From Candidatus Saccharibacteria bacterium oral taxon 488 (lineage in GTDB: Bacteria; Patescibacteriota; Saccharimonadia; Saccharimonadales; Saccharimonadaceae): a stretch of 64,000 bases of DNA. Below are positions 8,256-17,044 of the stretch, in pieces. The position numbers were made by a program, and so were the translations under genes. The notes below the pieces were generated by a model that saw only the letters and a program-made list of their open reading frames with translations, had not been told where the DNA came from and searched no databases. How positions within the stretch are numbered: position 1 is the stretch's first letter; each line of letters opens with the position of its first letter. Where the stretch lies: assembly GCA_010202645.1 (NCBI GenBank), contig CP047920.1, forward strand, positions 744,001 to 808,000, written 5' to 3'.

Positions 8256-9176
8256 TCAAAACAGGCGCAGCCGCTTGGCGAAGATATATACAATACCGAT
8301 GAGCAGCACCGTAAACCCGGTAATCACCGGATAGGCCCACGCCTCGCCCTGAAACGGTAGGGCAATGTTCATGCCATACATACCATAAAACACATTCGGG
8401 ATGGCCAGGAGAATGGTGATGGCGGTCAAGACTTTCATCCGCTGGTTGAGGACATTGTTGGCAATGGTTGAATAGGCGTTCTGGATACTGGTGATGGTCT
8501 GGCTGTTGGCGGTAACCATGACCAGTAATTGCTTGACGTGCAGCACCAGATCACCCAGCGCCTCGAGGTCACGCACCGTGAACAGGCCACGACGATTGAG
8601 CGCTAATTGGCCGAGCACGCTCGCCAGCCCCTCGAGACTCGAATGAAATTCGTTGAGGCTATCTTCGATGGCCACAAACTCGATAAAGTCAGCGTTTTTC
8701 ACCTCGTGGCGCGACAGCCGGTGTCTGGCGGCAGCGATATTACCAGCAAGGTCATGAATCTGTTGTTCGTACGCAGCCACCGCACAGGCGATGGTCGCTG
8801 CGAGGAGCGCACCAGGCTTATCGGTCGTGGTCGTGAGAAACGGCTCGGCGGCTTGTGGCGAGAAATTATTGGCAGGATTAATCGTTACAAACTGGGTTTT
8901 CGACACAGCAGCCAGCAGCGGTGCGGTTTTTATAACATCGTCTCGAACAAGCGGCAGCCGCACAAAGACATACTCAATGCCGCCGCTATATTCCATCCGC
9001 GGCAGCTCGCGCACATCGGCCGCGTCACGGACGATATTTTCATCGAGGCCGAACTGCTCGGCCAATTCATCTGGACATAGCGTACCACTGACATGTGCCC
9101 ACACGCCACGATGAAACTGATGTGTCTGTCCTAACGAATCGCTCGAACATCGCCGCTCAAAGTAGCCCACCGTCAT
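8256..9176 (-). CDS. CorA-family magnesium/divalent cation channel
   Basis: About 306 residues. The long cytoplasmic N-terminal domain ends in two membrane helices at the C-terminus, with the YGMYGMN signature (GMN motif) between them and a basic cytoplasmic end (AKRLRLF). The motif marks pentameric CorA channels for Mg2+ or related ions. The frame is open 12 codons further upstream, but minus-strand TATAAT ends six bases before the ATG at 9176, which is therefore preferred. It abuts the MFS gene. A second CorA-type gene lies at 17045. Confidence 0.88.
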   Translation of the reverse strand: MTVGYFERRCSSDSLGQTHQFHRGVWAHVSGTLCPDELAEQFGLDENIVRDAADVRELPRMEYSGGIEYVFVRLPLVRDDVIKTAPLLAAVSKTQFVTINPANNFSPQAAEPFLTTTTDKPGALLAATIACAVAAYEQQIHDLAGNIAAARHRLSRHEVKNADFIEFVAIEDSLNEFHSSLEGLASVLGQLALNRRGLFTVRDLEALGDLVLHVKQLLVMVTANSQTITSIQNAYSTIANNVLNQRMKVLTAITILLAIPNVFYGMYGMNIALPFQGEAWAYPVITGFTVLLIGIVYIFAKRLRLF

Positions 9177-9182
9177 GAGAAA

Positions 9183-9188
9183 ATTATA
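9183..9188 (-). promoter_or_regulatory. -10 box of first corA-like gene, leaderless layout
   Basis: Minus-strand TATAAT ends six bases before the ATG at 9176 and lies inside the longer alternative reading frame, which argues against the upstream start at 9212. Confidence 0.6.
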
Positions 9189-9212
9189 CCCCAAAAAATA
9201 CCACTCTGGCAA

Positions 9213-10865
9213 TTAGCCGCGCAGTCGCTTTTCCCTGACCGGCATTACCGCAATCATCGCAACAACCATCAGCCCTGAACTGATCAAAAATACCTGATGC
9301 AGACCATCGGTAAACGCATGGAGAATGACACTGGTAAATTCATCCTGCTGCCGGCTAAACTGCTGTTTTGCCTGGGCCTGAGCCGGTGCTGGTAGCCGCT
9401 CAAACTCTTGAGCTGCCGCCTTGGCAATCGTCTCTTTTTGAGCATTCAGCCGCAGCAACACATCAGCGTTCAGCTCACCAGATAGCATCTGCTGGGCAGC
9501 CGGTGAGCGCTGTAAACTCTGAATATATGGCAGCTGATGTGGATCGCCAACATGTGCTAGGATGCCAGCGGTTAATATGCCCGATAATACTGCCGCACCA
9601 ATTGTCGAACCCAGCCCACGGAACAGCTGCACGCTGGACGTCGCCGCACCGAGGTCTTTTTGCGTAAACTCATTCTGCACCGCCAAGGTCAAGATCGGCA
9701 TCGCCGCGCCGAATCCAAGCCCAACAAATACCGCCACGATAGCTTCGTGCCAATATGGCGATTCTGGCTGTAGAATTGTTAGCACGGCGACACCGACCGC
9801 CGTTAGCCCAAAACCGGCCACTATCCAGTGTTTATATGCACCGGTTTTAGCAACCAGCCGACCGATAGTTATCGAGCTTGTTATACTGCCTGCTACCATC
9901 GGTAGCAGCATCAGCCCAGCCTGCGAGGCAGTGGCGCCAAACACCTGCTGATTGAATTGTGTTAGATATAAAATCGCCCCCATAAAGGCCGCGCCAAACA
10001 GGCTAGCCGCCGCCATAATCAAACTATATGTCCGATTGGCAAAGAACCGTAGCGGCAGAATCGGCTGTTTGGCTCGCCGCTCGATCAGCACAAAACTCAG
10101 CGCCGCCAGTACTGATATCGTCAGCAGCACACCCTGAATCAGCACTAGGCTAACACCACGCTCGATTAGTCCCTTAAAGATCATCTCTGTGTTGTCTACC
10201 GCCAGCACCAGTGTCGCCAGAGCAATGGTGATAAACAGCGCGCCGAGGTAATCGGGCTTGTGCGTGCGGTCATGCTTGATCTGCGGGCAGTAGCGAATGA
10301 TGAGTACGGTAGCGATCACGCCGATCGGCACATTGATCAAGAACGTCCAGCGCCAATCACTGACCATGCCAAATAGCGACACACCATCTGTCAGCCAACC
10401 ACCGATTAACGGCCCAGCTACTGAACTCATCCCAAAGACCGCACCAAACAGTCCTTGCCATTTACTACGTTCCTTTGGCGGAAAGAGGTCGCCGACAATG
10501 GTAAAGGCGTTTGCAGTGATGATACCGCCGCCGATGCCCTGTAGCGCCCGCCACGCAATCAACCACTCGACCGTCGGTGCCAGACCACTCAGCAGCGAGC
10601 CGATGGTAAAGATACTCACCCCGGCGAGCAGTAGCGGTTTGCGGCCATACATGTCGCTCAACTTACCAGCCAGCGGTACGGTCACCGTGGTGGTCAACAT
10701 GTAAGCAGTCACGATGAAGCCAAGCGATGAAAAGCTATTAAATTCCTTGACAATCGCCGCCAGCGCTGTCGAGACAATGGTCTGATCCAGCGCCACCAAA
10801 AACAGTGCGCTCATCACCGCACTCATGACGATTAATTTATTTCTGATCGATAATTCGTGTAGCAT
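9213..10865 (-). CDS. MFS drug exporter, DHA2 (14-helix EmrB/QacA) family
   Basis: A 550-residue polytopic protein with about 14 hydrophobic segments. Motif A is GKLSDMYGRKPLLLAG; the first helix carries the DHA2-type ALDQTIVSTALAAI, and motif C-like GPLIGGWLTD follows. Between helices 13 and 14 is a long extracytoplasmic, Gln/Ala-rich loop of about 80 residues (SPAAQQMLSGE to QQFSRQQDEF), a trait of this subfamily. The family exports lipophilic drugs and dyes with proton antiport. AAAGGT precedes the ATG. The upstream region has a palindrome that could bind a regulator, though no regulator gene is adjacent. Confidence 0.9.
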   Translation of the reverse strand: MLHELSIRNKLIVMSAVMSALFLVALDQTIVSTALAAIVKEFNSFSSLGFIVTAYMLTTTVTVPLAGKLSDMYGRKPLLLAGVSIFTIGSLLSGLAPTVEWLIAWRALQGIGGGIITANAFTIVGDLFPPKERSKWQGLFGAVFGMSSVAGPLIGGWLTDGVSLFGMVSDWRWTFLINVPIGVIATVLIIRYCPQIKHDRTHKPDYLGALFITIALATLVLAVDNTEMIFKGLIERGVSLVLIQGVLLTISVLAALSFVLIERRAKQPILPLRFFANRTYSLIMAAASLFGAAFMGAILYLTQFNQQVFGATASQAGLMLLPMVAGSITSSITIGRLVAKTGAYKHWIVAGFGLTAVGVAVLTILQPESPYWHEAIVAVFVGLGFGAAMPILTLAVQNEFTQKDLGAATSSVQLFRGLGSTIGAAVLSGILTAGILAHVGDPHQLPYIQSLQRSPAAQQMLSGELNADVLLRLNAQKETIAKAAAQEFERLPAPAQAQAKQQFSRQQDEFTSVILHAFTDGLHQVFLISSGLMVVAMIAVMPVREKRLRG

Positions 10866-10940
10866 TGTTACCTTTCACGTTATTCAAGTATCAGCAGTCC
10901 ATAAATGTAAGAACTCTCCAACTACTCAGTACGGTCTACC

Positions 10941-10956
10941 CTACACCCAAGTGTAG
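10941..10956. promoter_or_regulatory. Palindrome upstream of MFS gene, possible operator
   Basis: CTACAC, four bases, GTGTAG: perfect six-base arms about 75 bases before the MFS start. It resembles, with one base more spacing, the two palindromes before the padR gene. A further inverted repeat, GGTGTCA (10979-10985) with TGACACC (11003-11009), lies next to it. Nothing else was recognised in the 224-base gap 10866-11089. Confidence 0.4.
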
Positions 10957-11089
10957 TATTTTACGCCGGACGGGCGGTGGGTGTCAAGCCGAGCTGCCGC
11001 AAGTGACACCGTGCCGTGAAGCCTATCACCCAAACCACCCCGATACCTGCAATGCAAAATAGCCGCAATGACATTCTACGGCAGCAGCC

Positions 11090-11461
11090 TTATAGCGTCG
11101 TATCCTTTTTATAATTTTTCTTAGCCTCTAGCAAGCGGCGATTTTGTTCAACTTTATCTTTGATCTCAAAAATTTCAACTGGATACTTTTCATCTAGTTT
11201 AGCAATTTTTGCAGCAACTGCTTCGGAAATATTGATATCAAATCGGTCGGCAAATTGAATCGCATAGATAATGATGTCAGCCAGCTCGCTTGCCATATCT
11301 TCTTTTGTGCCAATATGCGTGTCGTTCCATTGAAAATATTCAAGCAACTCATTGACCTCCAACGATAACGAAATTGCTAAACCACGTGAATCCTTCGTCT
11401 TATCCCACTGACGAGCACAGACGTGACTCATTACTAACTTTTGTACTTCTTCAAATGTCAT
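11090..11461 (-). CDS. MazG-like nucleotide pyrophosphohydrolase
   Basis: About 123 residues with the all-alpha NTP pyrophosphatase pattern: SLEVNELLEYFQW carries the first acidic pair and SELADIIIYAIQFAD the second (ExxE...ExxD type), binding Mg2+ and a nucleoside triphosphate. Relatives clean damaged or excess (d)NTPs. The open frame starts eight codons earlier, but AAAGGAGA sits correctly before the ATG at 11461, so this start is chosen. The C-terminal 35 residues are Lys-rich and probably helical. Confidence 0.85.
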   Translation of the reverse strand: MTFEEVQKLVMSHVCARQWDKTKDSRGLAISLSLEVNELLEYFQWNDTHIGTKEDMASELADIIIYAIQFADRFDINISEAVAAKIAKLDEKYPVEIFEIKDKVEQNRRLLEAKKNYKKDTTL

Positions 11462-11536
11462 GCTGTCTCCTTTGTCTATTGTCACGTCTTATAGTGCTAC
11501 TGATAGCTCAGTCCCAACCCAGCCTCGCCAAAACTC

Positions 11537-13062
11537 TTACTTCACCAGTCGTAGTCGCTCAACCAGCCAGTCTCTTGGCAAAATCGACAAGAACCAGCCA
11601 GCGCGCGGGCCGGAGTCTTTGCCAATGAGCACGCGGTAGATGGTGGTGAAGAGCTCTCGCGGTGGCAGCAAACCACTTTCCTTGTAGGCGTAAATTGTTT
11701 GATGAAACCAATTACCATCAGCCTCAGCCGGCGCCCCGGCGATGTCGTCAGCCAACCGCCGCAAGTATTCTTTTTGCTCTGGCGAAAACTCATCGGGATG
11801 TACCTCGTCCGCTAGGCGAAACTTCAATGACTCAGGCGCCCATCGCTCCAGCCACCGACTGACATAGCCTAGTTCTGTGATGATCACTGCTTCTTCCTCA
11901 TCGACGATGCGGGCGTATTCCGGACTGCGTCGCAAAATTTCTACCGTTTTTGCCGTGTCGCACAGCGCCGCTTGGTATGAAATGACCAGATGCGAGAATG
12001 GAATTGAGCTGACTGCGGGATGATTCAGCCCGTCAGTACACAAGAATAATAGCTGTTCGTCGAGCTCATTTTGTGGATGCTGCTTCATTGTTGCAAATTC
12101 GTCAACCAGCCGCACCAGGCTATCGGTCTCGTCAAAATACAGTCGCTTGGCCGGCGAATACCGGAGCATGAAATAGCGCACCACCTCAGGTGGCAGCATA
12201 TCGATAACATCATGCGCGTTCACGCCGGTGCCCTTGCTGGCACTCATCTTTTTGGTATCACCAGTGCGATTGATAAAATCATACGGCACTGGCACTGGTG
12301 CATCAATGTCATAAACCTCGCGGGCGATCCGCTTGCCAGTATCATACGAGCCGCCCTTCGTCGCGTGATCACGACCAAACGGCTCAACATCAACACCGAG
12401 CAGCCACCACCGCCCCGGCCAGTCCAGCCGCCAGTCCAGCTTCACCTGCCCGTCGTCATACCGGACCGTGTGCTCCGAGTCATCGTGGCTACGATAGGTG
12501 ATCGTTTTAGCATCGCTATCCATGCTGATAAACCGACGATTTTTCAGCCGACCATGCTCCATGATTTGAATTGGTGACCACTGATCGTCCAGCTGCCGGC
12601 CCGATACTTCCTGGATGGCGGATTTGGCCTTGTCGATACGGCTCAGCGAGCGCTCGATGGCCGGCACAAAAAACCCGCTCCGATACTTATCGCTAGCATA
12701 GATCACGTCCATGGTGACGCCAATTTTATCAGCACTGTCAAGAAATGGCTTCAGGCAAAAATCCCCCACGAACCGTACCGATCATCTGGCGAGGGCACCG
12801 TGCAGAGCGGCATACCCAAGTACTGCTCGTAACTAGCTGGCAAATTAACCGGTACTTTACGAAAGGCGTCCAGGTTATCCGAAACGTGAACGTGGCGCGC
12901 CCGAATGCCTGCTTGCTTCAGCGCCCGCACTACGGCGTCAGCGATAACGATTTCGCGCAAATGCCCCACATGATACACCCCCGACGGTGACGCACCCGAA
13001 GAAACGAGTACCTCTTTATCCACATTTCGAAACTGATCGACAATATCATTAAGCCACTTCAT
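11537..13062 (-). CDS. lysS: Lysine--tRNA ligase, class I, frameshifted in a G5 run
   Basis: Class I (archaeal-type) lysyl-tRNA synthetase, about 510 residues when joined. The HIGH-type motif is PSGVYHVGHLREI in the N-terminal part, and the KMSKS loop is KKMSASKG in the second part. The gene is split: codons 1-103 run from 13062 to a TGA at 12751-12753, and the remainder continues in another frame. One missing G in the run complementary to 12763-12767 (five C on the plus strand) restores WGDFCLKPFLD. A sequencing error in the homopolymer, a recent mutation or -1 slippage are all possible; an essential single-copy enzyme makes error or slippage likelier than loss. Minus-strand TATAAT ends seven bases before the ATG. 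Confidence 0.88.
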
Positions 13063-13068
13063 ATGTGC

Positions 13069-13075
13069 TATTATA
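13069..13075. promoter_or_regulatory. Shared divergent -10 element, lysS and transglutaminase-like gene
   Basis: The seven bases TATTATA serve both strands: TATAAT on the minus strand lies seven bases before the lysS ATG, and TATTAT on the plus strand lies five bases before the ATG at 13080. Both transcripts would be leaderless, and polymerase could occupy only one side at a time. Confidence 0.6.
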
Positions 13076-13079
13076 CATC

Positions 13080-13628
13080 ATGAATATTATTCTGCACATT
13101 AGCCCAACCATTCGCCTTATGAATATGCAAAAAGCAGTTATCTTATTCGAGAAGATCCGCGACTTGCCCTACGGAACAAGTGGTAATGATGGGGTGTGGT
13201 CGTGTTACCAAAAATGCGTGTATTTACAGCGAGAATTACAAAAAGTTGGCATAGCAAGCCAATTGTTGATTGGCGTATTTAATTGGCAGGATTTACCAAT
13301 ACCTGATCGTATTCTTAAACTACGTCAATGTCGAAACGAGCGACACGTTATGCTTCGTGTATTTATTAATGGACCAGTCTGCGACATTGACCCATCAGTT
13401 GATAACAAACTCGTATCAATTTTACCAATATCTCAATGGGATGGAGTTTCTAGTACGATAACTATGGCACCGCTCAAACATCTGCGAATCTACCAACCGT
13501 ATTCACTACACGAGCGTATTTCGTCGCGATTGCGACATCAATTCTTCGGTTGTAATCCTGAGAAGTTTTACACTGAACTTGATTCGTGGCTAACAGCATA
13601 TAGAACTAAGTCTGGATTAACAGAATAA
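13080..13628 (+). CDS. Transglutaminase-like (papain-fold) protein
   Basis: A 182-residue protein with a plausible Cys-His-Asp triad in transglutaminase order: Cys in DGVWSCYQKCVYLQREL near residue 43, His in NERHVMLRVFI near 100, and Asp in PVCDIDPSVD near 112. Proteins with this arrangement act as proteases, peptidases or amidases. No signal peptide is evident. A GTG at 13065 is in frame, but the -10 element covers it, so the ATG at 13080 is chosen. Base composition is more AT-rich than its neighbours, hinting at separate ancestry. I give no exact family. Confidence 0.6.
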   Translation: MNIILHISPTIRLMNMQKAVILFEKIRDLPYGTSGNDGVWSCYQKCVYLQRELQKVGIASQLLIGVFNWQDLPIPDRILKLRQCRNERHVMLRVFINGPVCDIDPSVDNKLVSILPISQWDGVSSTITMAPLKHLRIYQPYSLHERISSRLRHQFFGCNPEKFYTELDSWLTAYRTKSGLTE

Positions 13629-13668
13629 GAGCAGGAATGGTAGCTACCCTACCGCTAACTCTCAAATT

Positions 13669-14787
13669 TCATTCCCACCGAAACAGCTTGATCGCGGCGA
13701 TGTAGATAACGAGAGTCCAGGCGGCGACAGCACCGATTTGCGGCAGGGCCTCGATGAAACTGGCATGCTCAGTCATGATCAAACGGAAACCATCAGTAAT
13801 CGGCGTCATCGGGATAAACTGGGCGGCACCGCGTAACCACTCTGGGAACATGTACAGCGGGAAGAATGCACCAGACAAGAACATCATCGGGAAAGAAAGT
13901 AAGTTGCTCAGCGGTGCGGACTGATTTTCGTTCTTTGCCCAGCCACCGATCATGAGACCCATACCTACCATCATAAAGGCCGCCAGCACCGCCATAAGGA
14001 CAAAGAGCCCCCAATCGCCGCGCATATTAAACTGGAACATCAACATGCCAACGACAACCATCATAGTTAGGCTAAGCAGCGAAATAATCGTGTAGTGAAT
14101 CGCCATAGAAATAATCAGCTGACCCGAGGTAAACGGCGCCGCACGCAATCGGCGGTAGGAGCCACGCTGCTTTTCGGCCGGCATCTGATTGGCCAGGCCA
14201 AAGATGCCCATACTCATTAAACTAAATGCCAACAGTCCAGTAAAGGTATAGTCAAATGGCTTCAACCGCTCGTCGCCGACCGCTTTGCCCGCAGCCTTGA
14301 GCGGTGCCTCTGGCTGGCCCAAATGCTTATTTATTTCATTGGCAATCTGGTTCATCACCGCCGTCAGAGCGCTACCAGTTTGCTCGGAACCTTTGGCGTA
14401 CAGTACGTTGATTGTGCCAGTCGGGCGAGCATCTCTGCCCTCACCCTTCACTTTACCAAAATCGCTTGGTAGTTCAATGATACCGTTTAGCTCCGAACGC
14501 TTCATCTTCTCACGAGCCTCGTCCATATCCTTGACGTCTTTAATTTTAAGAATCGAGTCTTTGGCGTTATCTTTGGCACCTTTAACGAAGCCTTTGGCAA
14601 ATTCCGTCTGCGAATTATTGATAATCGCGATGTCAAAGCTAGTCGATTGATTATTAAAAATCGAACCGAACACCAACAAAAAGATGAGCGGAAACAGGAA
14701 GGTAAAGAACAGCGACATTTTATCACGGATGAAACGTTTTTGCTGGGCGCGTACTTGCCCGAATACACCAGTCCAATATTTTTTCAT
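13669..14787 (-). CDS. ABC-2 type exporter permease
   Basis: A 372-residue permease: one membrane helix at about 26-45, an extracytoplasmic domain (about 48-190), then five helices to the C-terminus, the usual ABC-2/YhgE-like layout. GTINVLYAKGSEQTG and ITDGFRLIMTEH are typical. It begins two bases after the stop of the ATPase gene, so the two form an exporter. Substrates for this family include drugs, lipids and polysaccharide. Confidence 0.88.
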   Translation of the reverse strand: MKKYWTGVFGQVRAQQKRFIRDKMSLFFTFLFPLIFLLVFGSIFNNQSTSFDIAIINNSQTEFAKGFVKGAKDNAKDSILKIKDVKDMDEAREKMKRSELNGIIELPSDFGKVKGEGRDARPTGTINVLYAKGSEQTGSALTAVMNQIANEINKHLGQPEAPLKAAGKAVGDERLKPFDYTFTGLLAFSLMSMGIFGLANQMPAEKQRGSYRRLRAAPFTSGQLIISMAIHYTIISLLSLTMMVVVGMLMFQFNMRGDWGLFVLMAVLAAFMMVGMGLMIGGWAKNENQSAPLSNLLSFPMMFLSGAFFPLYMFPEWLRGAAQFIPMTPITDGFRLIMTEHASFIEALPQIGAVAAWTLVIYIAAIKLFRWE

Positions 14788-14788
14788 A

Positions 14789-15553
14789 CTAATCCCGAAT
14801 CGCCTTTCCTGTTAAGTCAATAAATACGTCTTCCAAATTGGCCTGCTCGACAACTTGCTTTTTCTTGAAACCGCGCGCCAATAGCTGCTGGATCAGATTG
14901 TGCGGCGTGTCAATGGTGATGATTTTACCATTATCCATAATCGCCAAGCGGTCGCACAGCAATTCAGCCTCGTCCATGTAATGCGTGGTCAGCACGATAG
15001 TAATACCTTCGTCGCGAATCTCTTTGATCAAATCCCAGAGATTGCGGCGCGCCTGCGGATCCAGCCCGGTCGTCGGCTCATCGAGGAACAGCACCGTCGG
15101 ATTATTGACCAGCGTCGACGCAATGGCGAAACGTTGCTTCTGCCCGCCTGAGAGCTGCTCGACATAGCTTTTGGCTTTGTCGGTCAATTGCACCTTGGCC
15201 AGCAGCGCGTCGGCGTCGACCGTTTGTCCGTACAGGCTGGCAAACATTTTCAATTGTTCGCGCAAGGTTAGCTTGTCGTAAAACATTGTCGATTGCAGCT
15301 GGATACCGATGATGTTTTTAATGTGCTTCGGCTGCTTAGCAACATCTATTCCGTCGATGGTCGCCGTACCGCCGTCAATCGGCCGGAGAGCCTCCAGCAT
15401 CTCTAGCGTCGTCGTCTTGCCGGCGCCATTCGGGCCAAGGATGCCAAAGATCTCGCCTTTCTTGACCTCAAACGACACGCTATCGACGACATTCTTGCCA
15501 TCGTATGTCTTGACGAGTTGGTCAACTGTTATGATTGGTTTGGGTTGAGCCAT
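14789..15553 (-). CDS. ABC transporter ATP-binding protein (ABC-2 exporter)
   Basis: A 254-residue nucleotide-binding subunit. Walker A is GPNGAGKTT near residues 38-46, the ABC signature is LSGGQKQR, Walker B is VLFLDEPTTGLD, and the H-loop is TTHYMDEAE. The C-terminal ARGFKKKQVVEQANLEDVFIDLTG is the regulatory tail of drug/antibiotic exporters such as DrrA. AAAGGAG precedes the ATG. The leader is about 75 bases and lies between two nested inverted repeats. Confidence 0.93.
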   Translation of the reverse strand: MAQPKPIITVDQLVKTYDGKNVVDSVSFEVKKGEIFGILGPNGAGKTTTLEMLEALRPIDGGTATIDGIDVAKQPKHIKNIIGIQLQSTMFYDKLTLREQLKMFASLYGQTVDADALLAKVQLTDKAKSYVEQLSGGQKQRFAIASTLVNNPTVLFLDEPTTGLDPQARRNLWDLIKEIRDEGITIVLTTHYMDEAELLCDRLAIMDNGKIITIDTPHNLIQQLLARGFKKKQVVEQANLEDVFIDLTGKAIRD

Positions 15554-15585
15554 ACAAACTCCTTTCCGCGCTCTGTTTTAGCACC

Positions 15586-15661
15586 GCATACCTTAGCGAT
15601 AGAATGACTCCCTGCCAGCCTATCTTTAGTTAGTCATTATAACACTCTGCGTGAGGTATGC
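15586..15661 (-). promoter_or_regulatory. Promoter of ABC-2 exporter with nested inverted repeats
   Basis: The minus-strand -10 TATAAT is at 15636-15641. Outer arms GCATACCT (15586-15593) and AGGTATGC (15654-15661) and inner arms AATGACT (15603-15609) and AGTCATT (15632-15638) are nearly concentric around the promoter and leader. They could be operator half-sites for a looping repressor or a structured leader. Confidence 0.45.
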
Positions 15662-15709
15662 AACCCGGGAGGACTAGCCAAGCCGACACGATACCGTTAT
15701 ACTAACCAT

Positions 15710-16366
15710 ATGCCAAAGAAGCCCCACCTCTCCATCACGCGGCCGCGCAGTCGCCTCAAGAAACGGTACGTATTTGCACTGGTGCTGATACCATTAATCG
15801 CTGTTTGTATCAGTCTCGGTGCGCTGTATTGGCCAAAAATTACTCATAAACTTCACTCGCTGAGGGTGGCCGGCAGCATTGATCCATCGCGCGGCGAGGC
15901 GACGTTCCCGCAGATTGATACCACAAATTTACATCCGACCCGGCAAAAAATTATCAGCCTAGCCAAAACCGAATTCGAAGCACAATCCGCCGGCACCAAG
16001 TTCAGCCAAGGCGTCCGTGAAGCGTGGTGCGCCGATTTTGTGAGCTGGATCATGCAGCAGGCGGGCGCGCCGCTAAAGAATCCGCACACTGGCGGCTGGC
16101 GTATTCCGGGAACGTTTACCTTGCGCGAATATTACGAAGCGGCCGGTCGCTTCAAACCTGCTAATTCCGGCTACCAACCGCGTCCTGGCGACGTGGCAAT
16201 TTACCGCAATTCACCGGTGTTTGGTGACCACACGAACATCGTCTTGAAAAATGACGACGGCGTTTTGACCACCGTCGGCGGCAATGAGGCGAACCGCATC
16301 CGCGTGTTCGTCAACCGCGATAAGCGCTACGATGGACTGCTGGGATATGGCGTGCTGGCAGAATAA
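15710..16366 (+). CDS. CHAP-domain peptidoglycan hydrolase, membrane-anchored
   Basis: A 218-residue protein: basic N-terminus, membrane segment at about 20-40, then a CHAP domain from about 75 with catalytic Cys107 in EAWCADFVSW and His174 in VFGDHTNIVL. CHAP enzymes act as amidases or endopeptidases on peptidoglycan; an exported hydrolase would serve cell division or, in an epibiont, attack on the host wall. TATACT ends six bases before the ATG, so it appears leaderless. It is monocistronic; an ATCCCG/CGGGAT hairpin at about 16373-16391 lies past the stop but lacks a T-run. Confidence 0.85.
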   Translation: MPKKPHLSITRPRSRLKKRYVFALVLIPLIAVCISLGALYWPKITHKLHSLRVAGSIDPSRGEATFPQIDTTNLHPTRQKIISLAKTEFEAQSAGTKFSQGVREAWCADFVSWIMQQAGAPLKNPHTGGWRIPGTFTLREYYEAAGRFKPANSGYQPRPGDVAIYRNSPVFGDHTNIVLKNDDGVLTTVGGNEANRIRVFVNRDKRYDGLLGYGVLAE

Positions 16367-16414
16367 GCCTATCCCGTCTGATGCGGGATCGCCTCGCCTA
16401 ACCGAGTCGCCGCA

Positions 16415-16987
16415 TTACGCCGCGTGACTTGCCGCTAGCAGAAACGCCACCAATGCATCGGGCTGCTGCTCAGCCAGCCAGGTTACGGCGTCAACGATAG
16501 CATCCTTGTTTGTGCCACCATTTTTGAGCTCCTCGAGGAGGCGCTTGACCGTCCGCTGCGTCTGGCCATCATACCGATCGAGGCGCATTGCCTGAGTGAC
16601 TTGCTTGACCTGCTCGTCGCTGAGAGCAACGTAAGGCGAGACCACTTCGTGCGCATGCTTGGGACTGCGCTTGGCAGCTTCGGCTTTGCGCTGGAGGTTT
16701 TCGAGGCCTTCAATCGTTGCCCGCATCAAGGCCTCCGCCTCGTCCATGCCGCGTTGATAGGCCTGGGCGAATTCCTCAGAATTATCCCCACCTTCGGAAA
16801 CGATCGCCGGCAAAAACTCGATCCGCATCACTCGGTGCATATAGGCGTCACCCATTTCCTCACCGGTCGCCATCACCTCACTCCACCAGGCAACAAACCG
16901 CGAATTCTCAGGATCATGCAGCTCGCGCATAGCCGGTAGCTGCGCTAATTTATCCTTAAAAAAGTGAATTAGTTTCTTGATGTCCAT
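16415..16987 (-). CDS. Helical cytoplasmic protein, function unknown
   Basis: A 190-residue protein, almost entirely alpha-helical by composition, with no signal peptide or membrane segment. The first half has several acidic/aromatic stretches (RFVAWWSEVMATGEEMGDAYMH); residues 85-110 are Lys/Glu/Ala-rich and could form a coiled coil. The C-terminus (KDAIVDAVTWLAEQQPDALVAFLL) looks like a helical hairpin. I recognise no family. Minus-strand TATAAT ends eight bases before the ATG. Confidence 0.65.
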   Translation of the reverse strand: MDIKKLIHFFKDKLAQLPAMRELHDPENSRFVAWWSEVMATGEEMGDAYMHRVMRIEFLPAIVSEGGDNSEEFAQAYQRGMDEAEALMRATIEGLENLQRKAEAAKRSPKHAHEVVSPYVALSDEQVKQVTQAMRLDRYDGQTQRTVKRLLEELKNGGTNKDAIVDAVTWLAEQQPDALVAFLLAASHAA

Positions 16988-17044
16988 GTTGCTTTATTAT
17001 ACCCAAAAACAATGGTAAGCACAAGCGCCATCCCGCCGAGGATC

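Noticed and set aside
9562..10704. Long plus-strand open frames inside the MFS gene (9562-9951, 10297-10704)
   Set aside because: They are antisense shadows of a well-supported 550-residue transporter and have no start signals or family likeness.
10979..11009. Terminator for the MFS or MazG genes
   Set aside because: The GGTGTCA/TGACACC hairpin has no T-run on either strand and a 17-base loop.
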